A program made the position numbers and the translations under genes. A stretch of 64,000 nucleotides of DNA. Origin: Bacillus sp. RO2. Its GTDB lineage: Bacteria; Bacillota; Bacilli; Bacillales; Bacillaceae_I. Shown piece after piece: positions 1 through 7,979 of this stretch; the stretch's first letter is position 1, and each line of letters opens with the position of its first letter. The stretch is taken from assembly GCF_012911845.1 (NCBI RefSeq), contig NZ_JAAXCU010000041.1, positions 1 through 64,000 on the forward strand, given 5' to 3'. The notes beneath the pieces were generated by a model. That model did no database searches, was not told the DNA's origin, and saw only the letters and a program-made list of their open reading frames with translations.

Positions 1-31
1 AGAGGATCAATTCGGTTTTAATTGATCCTCT
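1..31. repeat. Perfect inverted repeat at left edge
   Basis: Twelve-base arms AGAGGATCAATT and AATTGATCCTCT enclose a 7-base loop. It may be the hairpin of a terminator for a gene lying left of the window. No T-run follows on the + strand, and the other side is outside the window, so its direction cannot be decided. Confidence 0.5.
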
Positions 32-132
32 AAGTAGAGGCGTGCAAGCGAAGTGAATACGTAGCGCGGAAGAAAAAAATACGCCAATCCTATACGTATT
101 GATGTCTATTTTATTGACAGAACTCCATGAAT

Positions 133-193
133 TGTCCGAACCCCCTCATTTTCCCGTCGTCACTTGTCCGAAGAGAGAAGGTAAATGTCCGAA
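133..193. repeat. Phased TGTCCGAA direct repeats
   Basis: Three exact TGTCCGAA octamers begin at 133, 165 and 186, so the spacing is 32 and 21 bp (about three and two helical turns). The bases between them are unrelated. The array lies downstream of the helicase gene. The same core with the same spacing recurs at 15032-15230. Confidence 0.7.
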
Positions 194-309
194 CTAAATT
201 TTCGCACCAAAAATATCAGCATTTTCCTAAAAAAACAGCAATTCTTCATACTTCCGTCACAAAGACCTCGAAAAGTGGGAAGAAAGAAATCCCCACTCTC
301 CTAAAACAA

Positions 310-336
310 CAAAAACCATCCCTAAATTGGAATGGT
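310..336 (-). terminator. Terminator of cshC
   Basis: Read on the - strand, ACCATTCC and GGGATGGT form an 8-bp stem with one G-U pair, followed by TTTTTG. It sits about 25 bp after the helicase stop. A second, weaker hairpin (AGTGGG/CCCACT then TTTT) lies at about 273-298. Confidence 0.75.
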
Positions 337-359
337 CCACGTAACATCGAATCCTACAT

Positions 360-1703
360 TTATTTTTTCTTACCTTGTTTCTTTAAACCCGGTTTCTTCG
401 GTTTAGCCTTCTCTCCGCCTTTGGAAGAACCGCTGACAACTCCAGCTTTTGCACCAGTCTTCTGTTGTCCAAAAGATCCCTTCGTGCCACCGGCCTTCTT
501 GTTCCCAACAGATCTTTTCACATTTCCAGCTTTGCCTCGTCCCCCACCTGAACCAGACTTTCCTGAATTTAGCTGGTCTTCTCCAACAAGCTTTCCGCCA
601 AACACAACTCGCTTTTTAAGTGTCAAACCAAGTTCGCGAGCAAACTGCTTCAAGCGGCGCTCTTCACGTTCACTAACAATGGAAATAACAGTCCCTTCTG
701 CTCCTTGGCGGCCTGTTCTTCCGGAACGGTGCACATAACTTTCCACTTCTTCGGGTAGGTCGTAATGAATAACATGGCTTAATTCTTTAATATCAAGACC
801 TCGTGCTGCCACATCTGTCGCAAGAAGAACCGGATACTCATCTTTTCTGAAGTTTTTCATGGCATTCTCACGCTCCTGTTTGGAGGATTCAGAATGCAAG
901 AATCCGACATTTAACTGTTTATAAATGAGTTTTTCCGTTAATACGGCAAGGTTTCCGATATCACGTACAAATGCCAATGCTTTAATCCCGGGCTCACGTA
1001 GCAAATTAGCCAGGACATTTGCTTTATCTCGCTGATCTACCACTGTGTACACATGCTCTACTCGAGCTGGCGGCAAGTCCGCCTTAGTAACCTTGATAAC
1101 TAGAGGCTCCTTCAACAAGCCCACGGCCTGCCTTTCAGTCTCCTCTTTTAATGTCGCCGAGAACAATAGTAACTGCCTTTCTTGCATAGAAGATTTAATG
1201 ATATTTTCTATGGTCTTTTTGTGTTCCGGTACAAACAACTGATCCGCTTCATCCATGACAATGGTCTGCACTTCATGCATCTTAATTTTTTTCATTTGAA
1301 TTAACTCCTGCAGTCGGCCAGGTGTCCCAACGAGGATGTGCGGTCGTTTTTTCAGCTTTTCAATTTGGCGTTTCACATTGGCTCCACCAATGAAGGATGC
1401 GCCAGTAATTTCGCTTCCTTCTGTCCATTTCTGGATCTGTTCTAATATCTGCATGGCAAGTTCCTTGGACGGCGCCACGATGAGAGCCTGTGGATGCTGT
1501 TTAGATAAATCAATACGCTCAATGATAGGCAATAAGTACGCTAAAGTTTTACCTGTACCTGTCGGTGACTCAACAAGAAGGTCTTTTCCTTCAAGAATGA
1601 CTGGAATTGCCTGCTCTTGAACAGGTGTTGCAGCGTCAAATTCACTTTTTTCCCAAATGTTTTGTATAAAAGGTTGTAATGTATTAATAAAAGTTGTAGA
1701 CAT
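360..1703 (-). CDS. cshC: DEAD-box ATP-dependent RNA helicase, CshC/YfmL type
   Basis: This is a cytosolic RNA helicase of 447 aa that remodels RNA duplexes, probably during ribosome assembly or RNA turnover. All superfamily 2 DEAD-box motifs are visible: Q-motif TPVQEQ (26-31), Walker A SPTGTGKT (46-53), TPGR (127-130), DEAD (151-154), SAT (182-184) and HRSGRTGR (325-332). The sequence resembles B. subtilis CshC (YfmL) through the core. It carries an extra tail after about residue 379, rich in Lys, Gly and Ser, which probably adds unspecific RNA binding. The open frame extends to 1826, but the ATG at 1703 has AAAGGAG in front, so that start is chosen. It is divergent from the FAD/Rieske gene and ends in a good terminator. 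Confidence 0.9.
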   Translation of the reverse strand: MSTTFINTLQPFIQNIWEKSEFDAATPVQEQAIPVILEGKDLLVESPTGTGKTLAYLLPIIERIDLSKQHPQALIVAPSKELAMQILEQIQKWTEGSEITGASFIGGANVKRQIEKLKKRPHILVGTPGRLQELIQMKKIKMHEVQTIVMDEADQLFVPEHKKTIENIIKSSMQERQLLLFSATLKEETERQAVGLLKEPLVIKVTKADLPPARVEHVYTVVDQRDKANVLANLLREPGIKALAFVRDIGNLAVLTEKLIYKQLNVGFLHSESSKQERENAMKNFRKDEYPVLLATDVAARGLDIKELSHVIHYDLPEEVESYVHRSGRTGRQGAEGTVISIVSEREERRLKQFARELGLTLKKRVVFGGKLVGEDQLNSGKSGSGGGRGKAGNVKRSVGNKKAGGTKGSFGQQKTGAKAGVVSGSSKGGEKAKPKKPGLKKQGKKK

Positions 1704-1875
1704 TTTTTTCTCCTTTATGACCCTCATACGGGGTTTTACGCTATTCTCCATTCTACCCTTTTTCCCTAGAGGTTCCAATAGAAATATCGTTGTCATTTCC
1801 GCTAAAAAGATACATGTTTTCCTCACTTTTGGAAAAATTATGTATATCTTTATACGTTAGAGGAGGAATTACATT

Positions 1876-3402
1876 ATGGAGCAACATCATTTTTCCGAAC
1901 TTCCAAAAGGACCTGAGGCATATTGGAGGGACTCTGCCCCCCTTCCCTCTTTTCCTACATTAAATGAAAATAAAAAAACGAATGTATGTGTAGTGGGAGG
2001 CGGCATTACTGGAATAACGACAGCCTATCAACTTGCTCAAGAAGGACTAAAGGTCATTCTTATTGATGCAGATCAAATCCTAAACGGCACAACCGGCCAC
2101 ACAACAGCGAAAGTGACTGCTCAACACGGTCTGATTTATGATGAATTCCTACAGCATTTAGGTCAGGAAAAAGCAAAACTTTATTACCAAGCAAACCAGG
2201 AAGGGCTTCATTTTATCAGAGACCTTGTGGACCTTAAACGTATTCAATGTGACTTTAGTGAACAGAATGCCTATATTTATTCTCAAACGGAGCAGGATGA
2301 CCAAAAGGTAAGAAAAGAATTCGAGGCTTATCAAAAACTAGGAATCGATGGTGATATAACGTATGACATTCCTTTTTCGATTGAGACAAAATCTGTCGTC
2401 GTGATGAAAAATCAGGCACAGTTTCACCCGCTGCAATACTTGAAGGTGTTAGTAGATGGCATTGTAGAAAAAGGTGGAGAAATTTATGAACATACAGTAG
2501 CGACAGATGTGGAGGAGTCACGTGGATTATCGGTGGTGACGAAGAACGGAGCCAAGATTGAGTGTGACTATATTGTTGCTGGCTCCCATTTTCCTTTTTA
2601 CGATGGCAATGGTTTCTTTTTTACAAGAATGTATGCGGAGCGTTCCTATGTGCTTGCTGCAAAAACAGAAAAAGAACCACCGGAGGGCATGTATTACAGC
2701 GCTGGTCAGCCATCAAGGTCTTTACGATATGTGACGATTAATGGGGAAAAGGTTGCCTTAATCGGTGGAGACGGCCACAGGACAGGGCAAGGCAAAGATA
2801 CATTAAAACACTACGAAGCGTTGAAAAGTTTCGGCGAAGAAGTGCTTGGAATCAAGGAAATTATGTATCGATGGTCTGCACAGGATTTATACACGTTAGA
2901 TAAGGTACCTTATATAGGTCGAATCACCTCTGGGCATCCAAATATCTTAATTGCTACGGGCTATAGGAAATGGGGAATGACAAACGGAACAGCAGCGGCA
3001 CTGCTCCTTCAGGATTTAATACTTGGGAGAAAGAACGATTATGAAAACTTGTTCTCACCATCTCGGTTTGTTGCCGATCCGAGTCTGAAAAAGTTCATCA
3101 GCTCTAACATGAATGTTGCTGGACACCTTATTGAAGGCAAGCTCGATCGCCCTTCAAAAAAGCCCGAAGATCTTGGACTAGATGAAGGCGGAGTCGTTAT
3201 GATCAACGGTCGCCGTGCAGGAGCTTACAAAGACGACAAAGGAGAAGTGCACTGCGTCGACACGACCTGTACGCATCTTGGATGTGAAGTGGAGTGGAAC
3301 CATGGTGATAGAAGTTGGGATTGCCCTTGCCATGGCTCACGCTTTTCCATCTATGGCGATGTACTAGAAGGCCCAGCTGATAAACCGTTGGAGAAATTGT
3401 AG
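1876..3402 (+). CDS. FAD-dependent oxidoreductase with C-terminal Rieske domain (YhfW-like)
   Basis: The 508-aa protein is a fusion. The N-terminal part is a DAO-type FAD oxidoreductase with the dinucleotide motif VGGGITG at residues 40-46. The last 80 residues or so are a Rieske [2Fe-2S] domain with both ligand pairs, CTH (465-467) and CPCH (483-486). Such proteins occur widely in Bacillus (YhfW), but the substrate is unknown. The Rieske cluster presumably passes electrons to or from the flavin. No signal peptide or Tat motif is seen, so a cytosolic location is likely. GAGGAGG lies 8 bases before the ATG. It is transcribed away from cshC. No terminator is visible; the MITE-like repeat follows directly. 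Confidence 0.88.
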   Translation: MEQHHFSELPKGPEAYWRDSAPLPSFPTLNENKKTNVCVVGGGITGITTAYQLAQEGLKVILIDADQILNGTTGHTTAKVTAQHGLIYDEFLQHLGQEKAKLYYQANQEGLHFIRDLVDLKRIQCDFSEQNAYIYSQTEQDDQKVRKEFEAYQKLGIDGDITYDIPFSIETKSVVVMKNQAQFHPLQYLKVLVDGIVEKGGEIYEHTVATDVEESRGLSVVTKNGAKIECDYIVAGSHFPFYDGNGFFFTRMYAERSYVLAAKTEKEPPEGMYYSAGQPSRSLRYVTINGEKVALIGGDGHRTGQGKDTLKHYEALKSFGEEVLGIKEIMYRWSAQDLYTLDKVPYIGRITSGHPNILIATGYRKWGMTNGTAAALLLQDLILGRKNDYENLFSPSRFVADPSLKKFISSNMNVAGHLIEGKLDRPSKKPEDLGLDEGGVVMINGRRAGAYKDDKGEVHCVDTTCTHLGCEVEWNHGDRSWDCPCHGSRFSIYGDVLEGPADKPLEKL

Positions 3403-3404
3403 AG

Positions 3405-3735
3405 TAAGAAAAGAAGAAGCTGTCTAAGTTATGAGGCCACTGAAAAACTGATAACGTAAAGTTTTTTATGATTCCTAGCTGGTGATTGGAGCAAAAGGCG
3501 AAGACTCCTCGAAAATGCTACGCATTTTCTTCGTGCGATGAATCGCTGCCGAAGCCTTCCTTGTCCTGAGGGAGCTAGCGCTAGGTGGAGACCCCGCAGG
3601 CGTAGCCGAGGAGGCTCACGTCAGCCCCTAGGAAAGCGAAGCCATTTGCGGAAATCAACAGCGGTGTTAATAAAAAAACTAAAATCAAGATTTTTTCAGT
3701 GGCCTCCTAGGTTATTGGACAGTCTCTTCTTTTTT
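3405..3735. repeat. MITE-like intergenic element, copy 1
   Basis: The ends are inverted repeats: GAGGCCACTGAAAAA near 3432 and its complement near 3694-3709. Weaker pairing reaches outward over GCTGTC/GACAGTC and GAAGAAG/CTTCTTC. The GC-rich interior contains a GGAGACCCCGCAGG...GAGGAGGCTCAC core typical of a repeat scattered through many Bacillaceae genomes. There is no credible reading frame, so nothing suggests self-mobility. It fills the whole gap between the Rieske gene and the kinase. Related copies lie at about 11766-11977 (opposite orientation) and 22560-22700. Confidence 0.7.
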
Positions 3736-5020
3736 ATCCCACAACCGACTCCTTCCTAGCCTGTTCCTCCTGCCTCACAGGCGGAAAAGAAATCTTCACC
3801 TCAGTCCCTTTCCCAATTTCACTTGAATACCCAACCTTACCATTCATTGTATCAATGATTCGCATCGAAACAGTGGTGCCAAGACCTGTCCCCTTATCCT
3901 TGGTCGTATAAAATAAGGTTCCGATCCGAGAGACTTGCTCCTTGGTCATGCCTTTCCCTGTATCCTTAATGAGGATCTGGATGCCTGTTGCATTGGAAAA
4001 CAACTTGATATAGACTCTGCCATCTTGAGGAGTAGCTTCAATGGCGTTTTTTAGTATGTTGACAAGTGCTTGTTTAAACTGATTTTTATCCGTTTCCATA
4101 AAAACATTCTTCTCGAGATAACTTTCAAGATGAATACCCTCTTTTACCGCTAATGGATTTAACAGCATTTTTACATCATTCAATAATTCTCCCAGATCCA
4201 CATTTTCAATTTTTTTGAACTCTGGTTTGGCAAAATTGAGGTAATCATTTATGATGGATTCTGCTCTTGCCAATTCACTTAATACGAGTCCAATATATTG
4301 AAAACTATTCCCCTTGTCTTCTCTATGCATGAGTTGGAGAAACCCTTTCACTACAGTTAACGGATTTCTTACTTCATGGGCAATGGATGCTGCAAGTTCA
4401 CCTAATGTATTTAACTTTTCCGCACGCCTAATTTCCTGTTTCAGCAATTCCCGCTCAAGCACCGCTTCATGTAAGGTGGACGCGAAACCCACACCTACTA
4501 CTTGAATCAGTCCGAAAAGCAAGATGTATAATAGTAGATTTGGTCCATCGTTTACAGTAGGTGAACTGACCAAATAAGCTATTAAGATTGCTAGCATGAC
4601 AAAGTTTGGCCATAACCCTACAAGCACAGCAAAACGGATTCTTTTTTTCTTCGTTTTAACTTTTTTAAAACGCCTTAGCATCAAAAATGGAATGGCTGCT
4701 GCCACAAGTCCACTAACATACCCAAATGCTAAAGCATCGCCTCCAAGGTATGTTCTTGTCCCCAGAATGGCAGCGAGCACAATAACCCCAGCCTTTGGTC
4801 CGCCATAGAGGATGGCTAGCACCAACGGTATGTATCTCAAGTCCCAATAGAGGCCATAATCATAGAACGCAAAAAATAAACATAGACTCGCAGAAAGCCC
4901 CTGCAAGATCCCTATAAAATATGGCGATTGACCAAACCTTTTATTTTCGGAAACAACATAATAAATCAGCACCGGTGCTAAAATGATCAATACATGTAAA
5001 AGTAGTTTTTCCGCCAACAT
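3734..5020 (-). CDS. Membrane sensor histidine kinase, KinB-like
   Basis: The protein has 428 aa. The first 185 residues or so form about six hydrophobic segments like the 5TM-5TMR-LYT/KinB sensor class. A HisKA domain with the H-box ASIAHEVRNPL (His215) follows, then a HATPase domain with an N-box (NILKNAIEAT) and the GKGMTKE loop. Length and layout match B. subtilis KinB, which feeds the sporulation phosphorelay, so a phosphorelay role is inferred. No response regulator is adjacent, which fits an orphan sporulation kinase. A TGTCGAA sequence matching the Spo0A-box consensus lies upstream (5070-5076). The ligand is unknown. AGGAG precedes the ATG. Confidence 0.8.
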   Translation of the reverse strand: MLAEKLLLHVLIILAPVLIYYVVSENKRFGQSPYFIGILQGLSASLCLFFAFYDYGLYWDLRYIPLVLAILYGGPKAGVIVLAAILGTRTYLGGDALAFGYVSGLVAAAIPFLMLRRFKKVKTKKKRIRFAVLVGLWPNFVMLAILIAYLVSSPTVNDGPNLLLYILLFGLIQVVGVGFASTLHEAVLERELLKQEIRRAEKLNTLGELAASIAHEVRNPLTVVKGFLQLMHREDKGNSFQYIGLVLSELARAESIINDYLNFAKPEFKKIENVDLGELLNDVKMLLNPLAVKEGIHLESYLEKNVFMETDKNQFKQALVNILKNAIEATPQDGRVYIKLFSNATGIQILIKDTGKGMTKEQVSRIGTLFYTTKDKGTGLGTTVSMRIIDTMNGKVGYSSEIGKGTEVKISFPPVRQEEQARKESVVG

Positions 5021-5069
5021 ACAAGCCCGCTCCTAACCATATCCTTAAAATTGTATTGTATAGTTATGT

Positions 5070-5076
5070 TTCGACA
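5070..5076 (-). promoter_or_regulatory. Candidate Spo0A box (TGTCGAA)
   Basis: On the - strand the sequence reads ATTGTCGAAAC, containing the full 0A-box consensus TGTCGAA. It lies about 50 bp upstream of the kinase start. A 7-base match is easily found by chance; the gene context is the main support. Confidence 0.35.
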
Positions 5077-5232
5077 ATATCGGAGAAAATCCTTGTACAA
5101 TCCGTCAAAAAATGTATCTATTCTACTACTTTCCATCTATTCAAACCTTTTTTTCAACATTTCAGTCTAAAAACTTCTGCCAACAATAAATTAATAGTAA
5201 AATCATCCTATATATGAGATGGGGTGATTTAT

Positions 5233-6198
5233 ATGCACTGTACGGATTGCGGGGTACCTGACAAGATTGAACATTCTGGAGTATTTTTCATAAAAAGAGG
5301 AGAAATACAAGAAGAACACCTTTATGAATCGATTGAAGATTTAGAGCAACTCCTTCAAGAAATAGATAAACAAAATAAAAAATCAGACGTTTTGGTGAAA
5401 ACTTCTTCACAACGGGGCTTTTATCCACCGAAGCAATTGTTGGAATTGGTGAAGAATCATGATCTATTAGAATTAATTACATTCGATTCCTTCACCACAC
5501 ACTTTCAACCAATCATAGATTTACAGAACAACGATGAACTATTTGCATACGAGTGCTTGTTACGCCCACACTGGAAGGGGCAGTCAGTTCCACCATTTAA
5601 ACTATTTGAATTCGCCCGTGAAACAAATCTACATAACTATTTAGACCAAAAGGCTCGCGAAAGCTCGATTGTTTCAGGAAGTAAGCAACAGATTCCTTTT
5701 CAAGTAAAATTATTTATCAACTTCCTGCCATCATCCATTTACAATCCAGAATATTGCCTACAGCATACATTCAAGATTGTACGAGAGAATCATATCACAC
5801 CTGATCAGCTCGTTTTTGAAGTGGTAGAATCCGAGAAAATTCATGATATCGACCACTTAGAATCAATATTTAAAACATATAAGAAATCTGGAATGCAAGT
5901 GGCACTAGATGATGTTGGTGCCGGATATTCAACTTTAGAAGTACTCGAAAAGCTACAGCCCGACTTTGTCAAAATAGACCGTGACTATGTTTCTCAATGT
6001 GATACGATACTCGAAAAGCAACTCTTCTTAAAAAGCGTCCTAAATGTTGCCACCAAACTGAATATCAAAGTGTTGGCAGAAGGAATAGAAAGATTGGAAG
6101 AATTGGAATTTTGCCGCGATATTGGAATCCATTATGGACAAGGCTATCTGATTGGCAAGCCCGGCCCCAATATTTTAACGCCAGTTTTAGCCTTGTAA
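5233..6198 (+). CDS. EAL-domain cyclic-di-GMP phosphodiesterase
   Basis: The 321-aa cytosolic protein has an N-terminal region of about 85 residues beginning MHCTDCG, with no recognised domain, followed by one EAL domain that hydrolyses c-di-GMP to pGpG. The catalytic positions look intact: ECLLRP in place of EALLR keeps the metal-binding Glu. NFLP, EVVESE, DDVGAGYS, KID, AEGIE and GQGYLIGKP also follow the active pattern. A GTG at 5224 is in frame, but GGGGTGA is better spaced for the ATG at 5233. The CxxC at the N-terminus may bind metal or sense redox, which is only a guess. It is a single gene with its own terminator. Confidence 0.87.
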   Translation: MHCTDCGVPDKIEHSGVFFIKRGEIQEEHLYESIEDLEQLLQEIDKQNKKSDVLVKTSSQRGFYPPKQLLELVKNHDLLELITFDSFTTHFQPIIDLQNNDELFAYECLLRPHWKGQSVPPFKLFEFARETNLHNYLDQKARESSIVSGSKQQIPFQVKLFINFLPSSIYNPEYCLQHTFKIVRENHITPDQLVFEVVESEKIHDIDHLESIFKTYKKSGMQVALDDVGAGYSTLEVLEKLQPDFVKIDRDYVSQCDTILEKQLFLKSVLNVATKLNIKVLAEGIERLEELEFCRDIGIHYGQGYLIGKPGPNILTPVLAL

Positions 6199-6208
6199 AT
6201 GAAGAAAA

Positions 6209-6238
6209 TCCCTCACACCGCAATGGTGAGGGATTTTT
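6209..6238 (+). terminator. Terminator of the EAL gene
   Basis: The hairpin arms TCCCTCAC and GTGAGGGA are followed by TTTTT, 11 bp after the stop. It also serves as the end point facing the convergent symporter gene. Confidence 0.85.
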
Positions 6239-6248
6239 CATTCATGTA

Positions 6249-7724
6249 TTATGAAGCTTTTTCATCGTCTTTCTTGTATTCCTCTGTCCAGAACTCCGCA
6301 TTTTTAATACCCAATTTGTCTGGGTTAAATACAGGGTCCACACCTTGCTTCCTTTGTTCATCATAATCCCTCAGCACTGCAAGGGCAGGTTTCGCAAGTA
6401 GGAGAAGTGCAATCAGATTGAGCCATACCATCAATCCAAGTCCAATATCCCCCAAATTCCATGCTACTTGAGTGGTTCTGACAACCCCAAAATAAGTGGC
6501 AGCTAAAAGAACAACCTTTAATATGAACATCGGGATCTTATTGCTTCTACCTCTTACCAAGTAAGCAACATTCGTTTCCGCAATATAGTAATAAGCCATG
6601 ATCGTTGTAAATGCGAAGAATAACAAAGCAATTCCTACAAAACCAGCACCGAAGCCAGGTAAGACGGTCTCAACGGCAGCCTGAGTATATTCCGCTCCTG
6701 CTTCCACTCCTGCACCAAGGTTATTGACAAGGAATTGTCCCTCGTTTGCAGGATCTACCACGTTATAAGATCCAGTGAAAAGAATCATGAATGCTGTAGC
6801 CGAACAAACTAGAATAGTATCAATATAGATAGAGAACGCTTGAACTAACCCTTGTTTAGCTGGGTGTGATACCTCAGCAGCCGCTGCTGCATGCGGTCCA
6901 GTACCTTGACCCGCTTCATTGGAGAAGATACCACGTTTAACTCCCCATGCAATAGCTGCCCCAATGATACCGCCAAACGCAGAATCAAAGCCAAACGCAC
7001 TACGGAAGATCAATCCGAATACTGCCGGTAACTCCGTAATATTCATGATAATGATACCAAAAGCTACTAACATATATGCTATCGCCATGAAAGGAACGAC
7101 AAGTTGAGCAACAGACGCAATACGTTTAACTCCACCAAAAATAATTAATCCTATGATAACAACTAGTGTAATTGCGATTACTTGCTTATTAATTCCAAAA
7201 GCATTATTCAATCCTGTCCCGATGGCATTAGCTTGCAAACCTGGCATTAATAGACTCATTGCTAAAAGTGCAGCAGATGCAAAGACAATTCCATACCATT
7301 TCCAGCCAATCCCTTTTTCTATGTAATAAGCTGGACCTCCACGATATTCTCCATCTTGCTTTGATTTGTATACTTGAGCAAGAGCGGATTCAACAAAAGC
7401 ACTCGCCGCTCCTATAAAAGCGATGGTCCACATCCAAAATACGGCACCAGGTCCCCCCATCGCAATAGCAGTTGCTGTACCAGCAATATTCCCGGTTCCT
7501 ACACGTCCTGATAATGAAATGGATAATGCCTGAAAGGAAGAAACCCCTGCTTTAGACGATTTACCGGCGAATATTTGTTTCACCATATCCCCGAATAATC
7601 TTACTTGTACAAACTTTGTCAAAATGGTAAATAACAATCCGACTCCCAAACAGAAAACAATCATAGGTGTGCTCCAAAGAAGACTTACTAAACCACCAAT
7701 CGGATCTTGCAAAAATGCATCCAA
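6249..7724 (-). CDS. Sodium:alanine/glycine symporter (AGCS family)
   Basis: This integral membrane carrier of about 491 aa couples Na+ entry to uptake of alanine or glycine. It has roughly ten hydrophobic segments and AGCS signatures such as GRVGTGNIAGTATAIA near the N-terminus and the NEAGQGTGPHAAAAA stretch. The frame opens at 7781, but that ATG has no ribosome site and overlaps the promoter's -10 hexamer. AAAGGGGGAT stands 6-8 bases before a TTG at 7724, so translation probably starts there (LDAFLQDPIGG). The promoter at 7780-7808 leaves a short leader of about 50 nt. Convergent with the EAL gene. Confidence 0.9.
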   Translation of the reverse strand: MDAFLQDPIGGLVSLLWSTPMIVFCLGVGLLFTILTKFVQVRLFGDMVKQIFAGKSSKAGVSSFQALSISLSGRVGTGNIAGTATAIAMGGPGAVFWMWTIAFIGAASAFVESALAQVYKSKQDGEYRGGPAYYIEKGIGWKWYGIVFASAALLAMSLLMPGLQANAIGTGLNNAFGINKQVIAITLVVIIGLIIFGGVKRIASVAQLVVPFMAIAYMLVAFGIIIMNITELPAVFGLIFRSAFGFDSAFGGIIGAAIAWGVKRGIFSNEAGQGTGPHAAAAAEVSHPAKQGLVQAFSIYIDTILVCSATAFMILFTGSYNVVDPANEGQFLVNNLGAGVEAGAEYTQAAVETVLPGFGAGFVGIALLFFAFTTIMAYYYIAETNVAYLVRGRSNKIPMFILKVVLLAATYFGVVRTTQVAWNLGDIGLGLMVWLNLIALLLLAKPALAVLRDYDEQRKQGVDPVFNPDKLGIKNAEFWTEEYKKDDEKAS

Positions 7725-7779
7725 ATTGTAATCCCCCTTTAACTTATTTGTAATATTTAGAATTTTCGTTCTGTACTGC

Positions 7780-7808
7780 ATTATAAATCATATTCGGGAA
7801 ATAGACAA
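7780..7808 (-). promoter_or_regulatory. Sigma-A promoter of the alanine symporter
   Basis: On the - strand, TTGTCT (7808-7803) and TATAAT (7785-7780) are separated by exactly 17 bp. Transcription would start near 7773, about 50 bp before the TTG start codon. Confidence 0.75.
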
Positions 7809-7914
7809 TACATGTCTTATACAATTAATGCGCCATTAAGACAAGAACCTTTATAGGACGACGTATTTCCCGGGGAAAATCACATGATTTTTTTTATTAA
7901 TTGTAGAACTTGAA

Positions 7915-7964
7915 CGAAAAAGCACCTGAACGTTTATGATAACTTTCCATGAACGTTCAGGTGC
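7915..7964 (-). terminator. Terminator of the yfiB-yfiC operon
   Basis: GCACCTGAACGTT is repeated as its complement with a 17-base loop (7922-7964). On the - strand this 13-bp stem is followed by TTTTTCG. It lies 16 bp past the yfiC stop. Confidence 0.85.
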
Positions 7965-7979
7965 AATAAATATTCCATA

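Noticed and set aside
127-738. 203-aa + strand frame over the helicase 3' end
   Set aside because: It runs through the phased repeats and the opposite strand of cshC, has low-complexity Pro/Phe content and no ribosome site.
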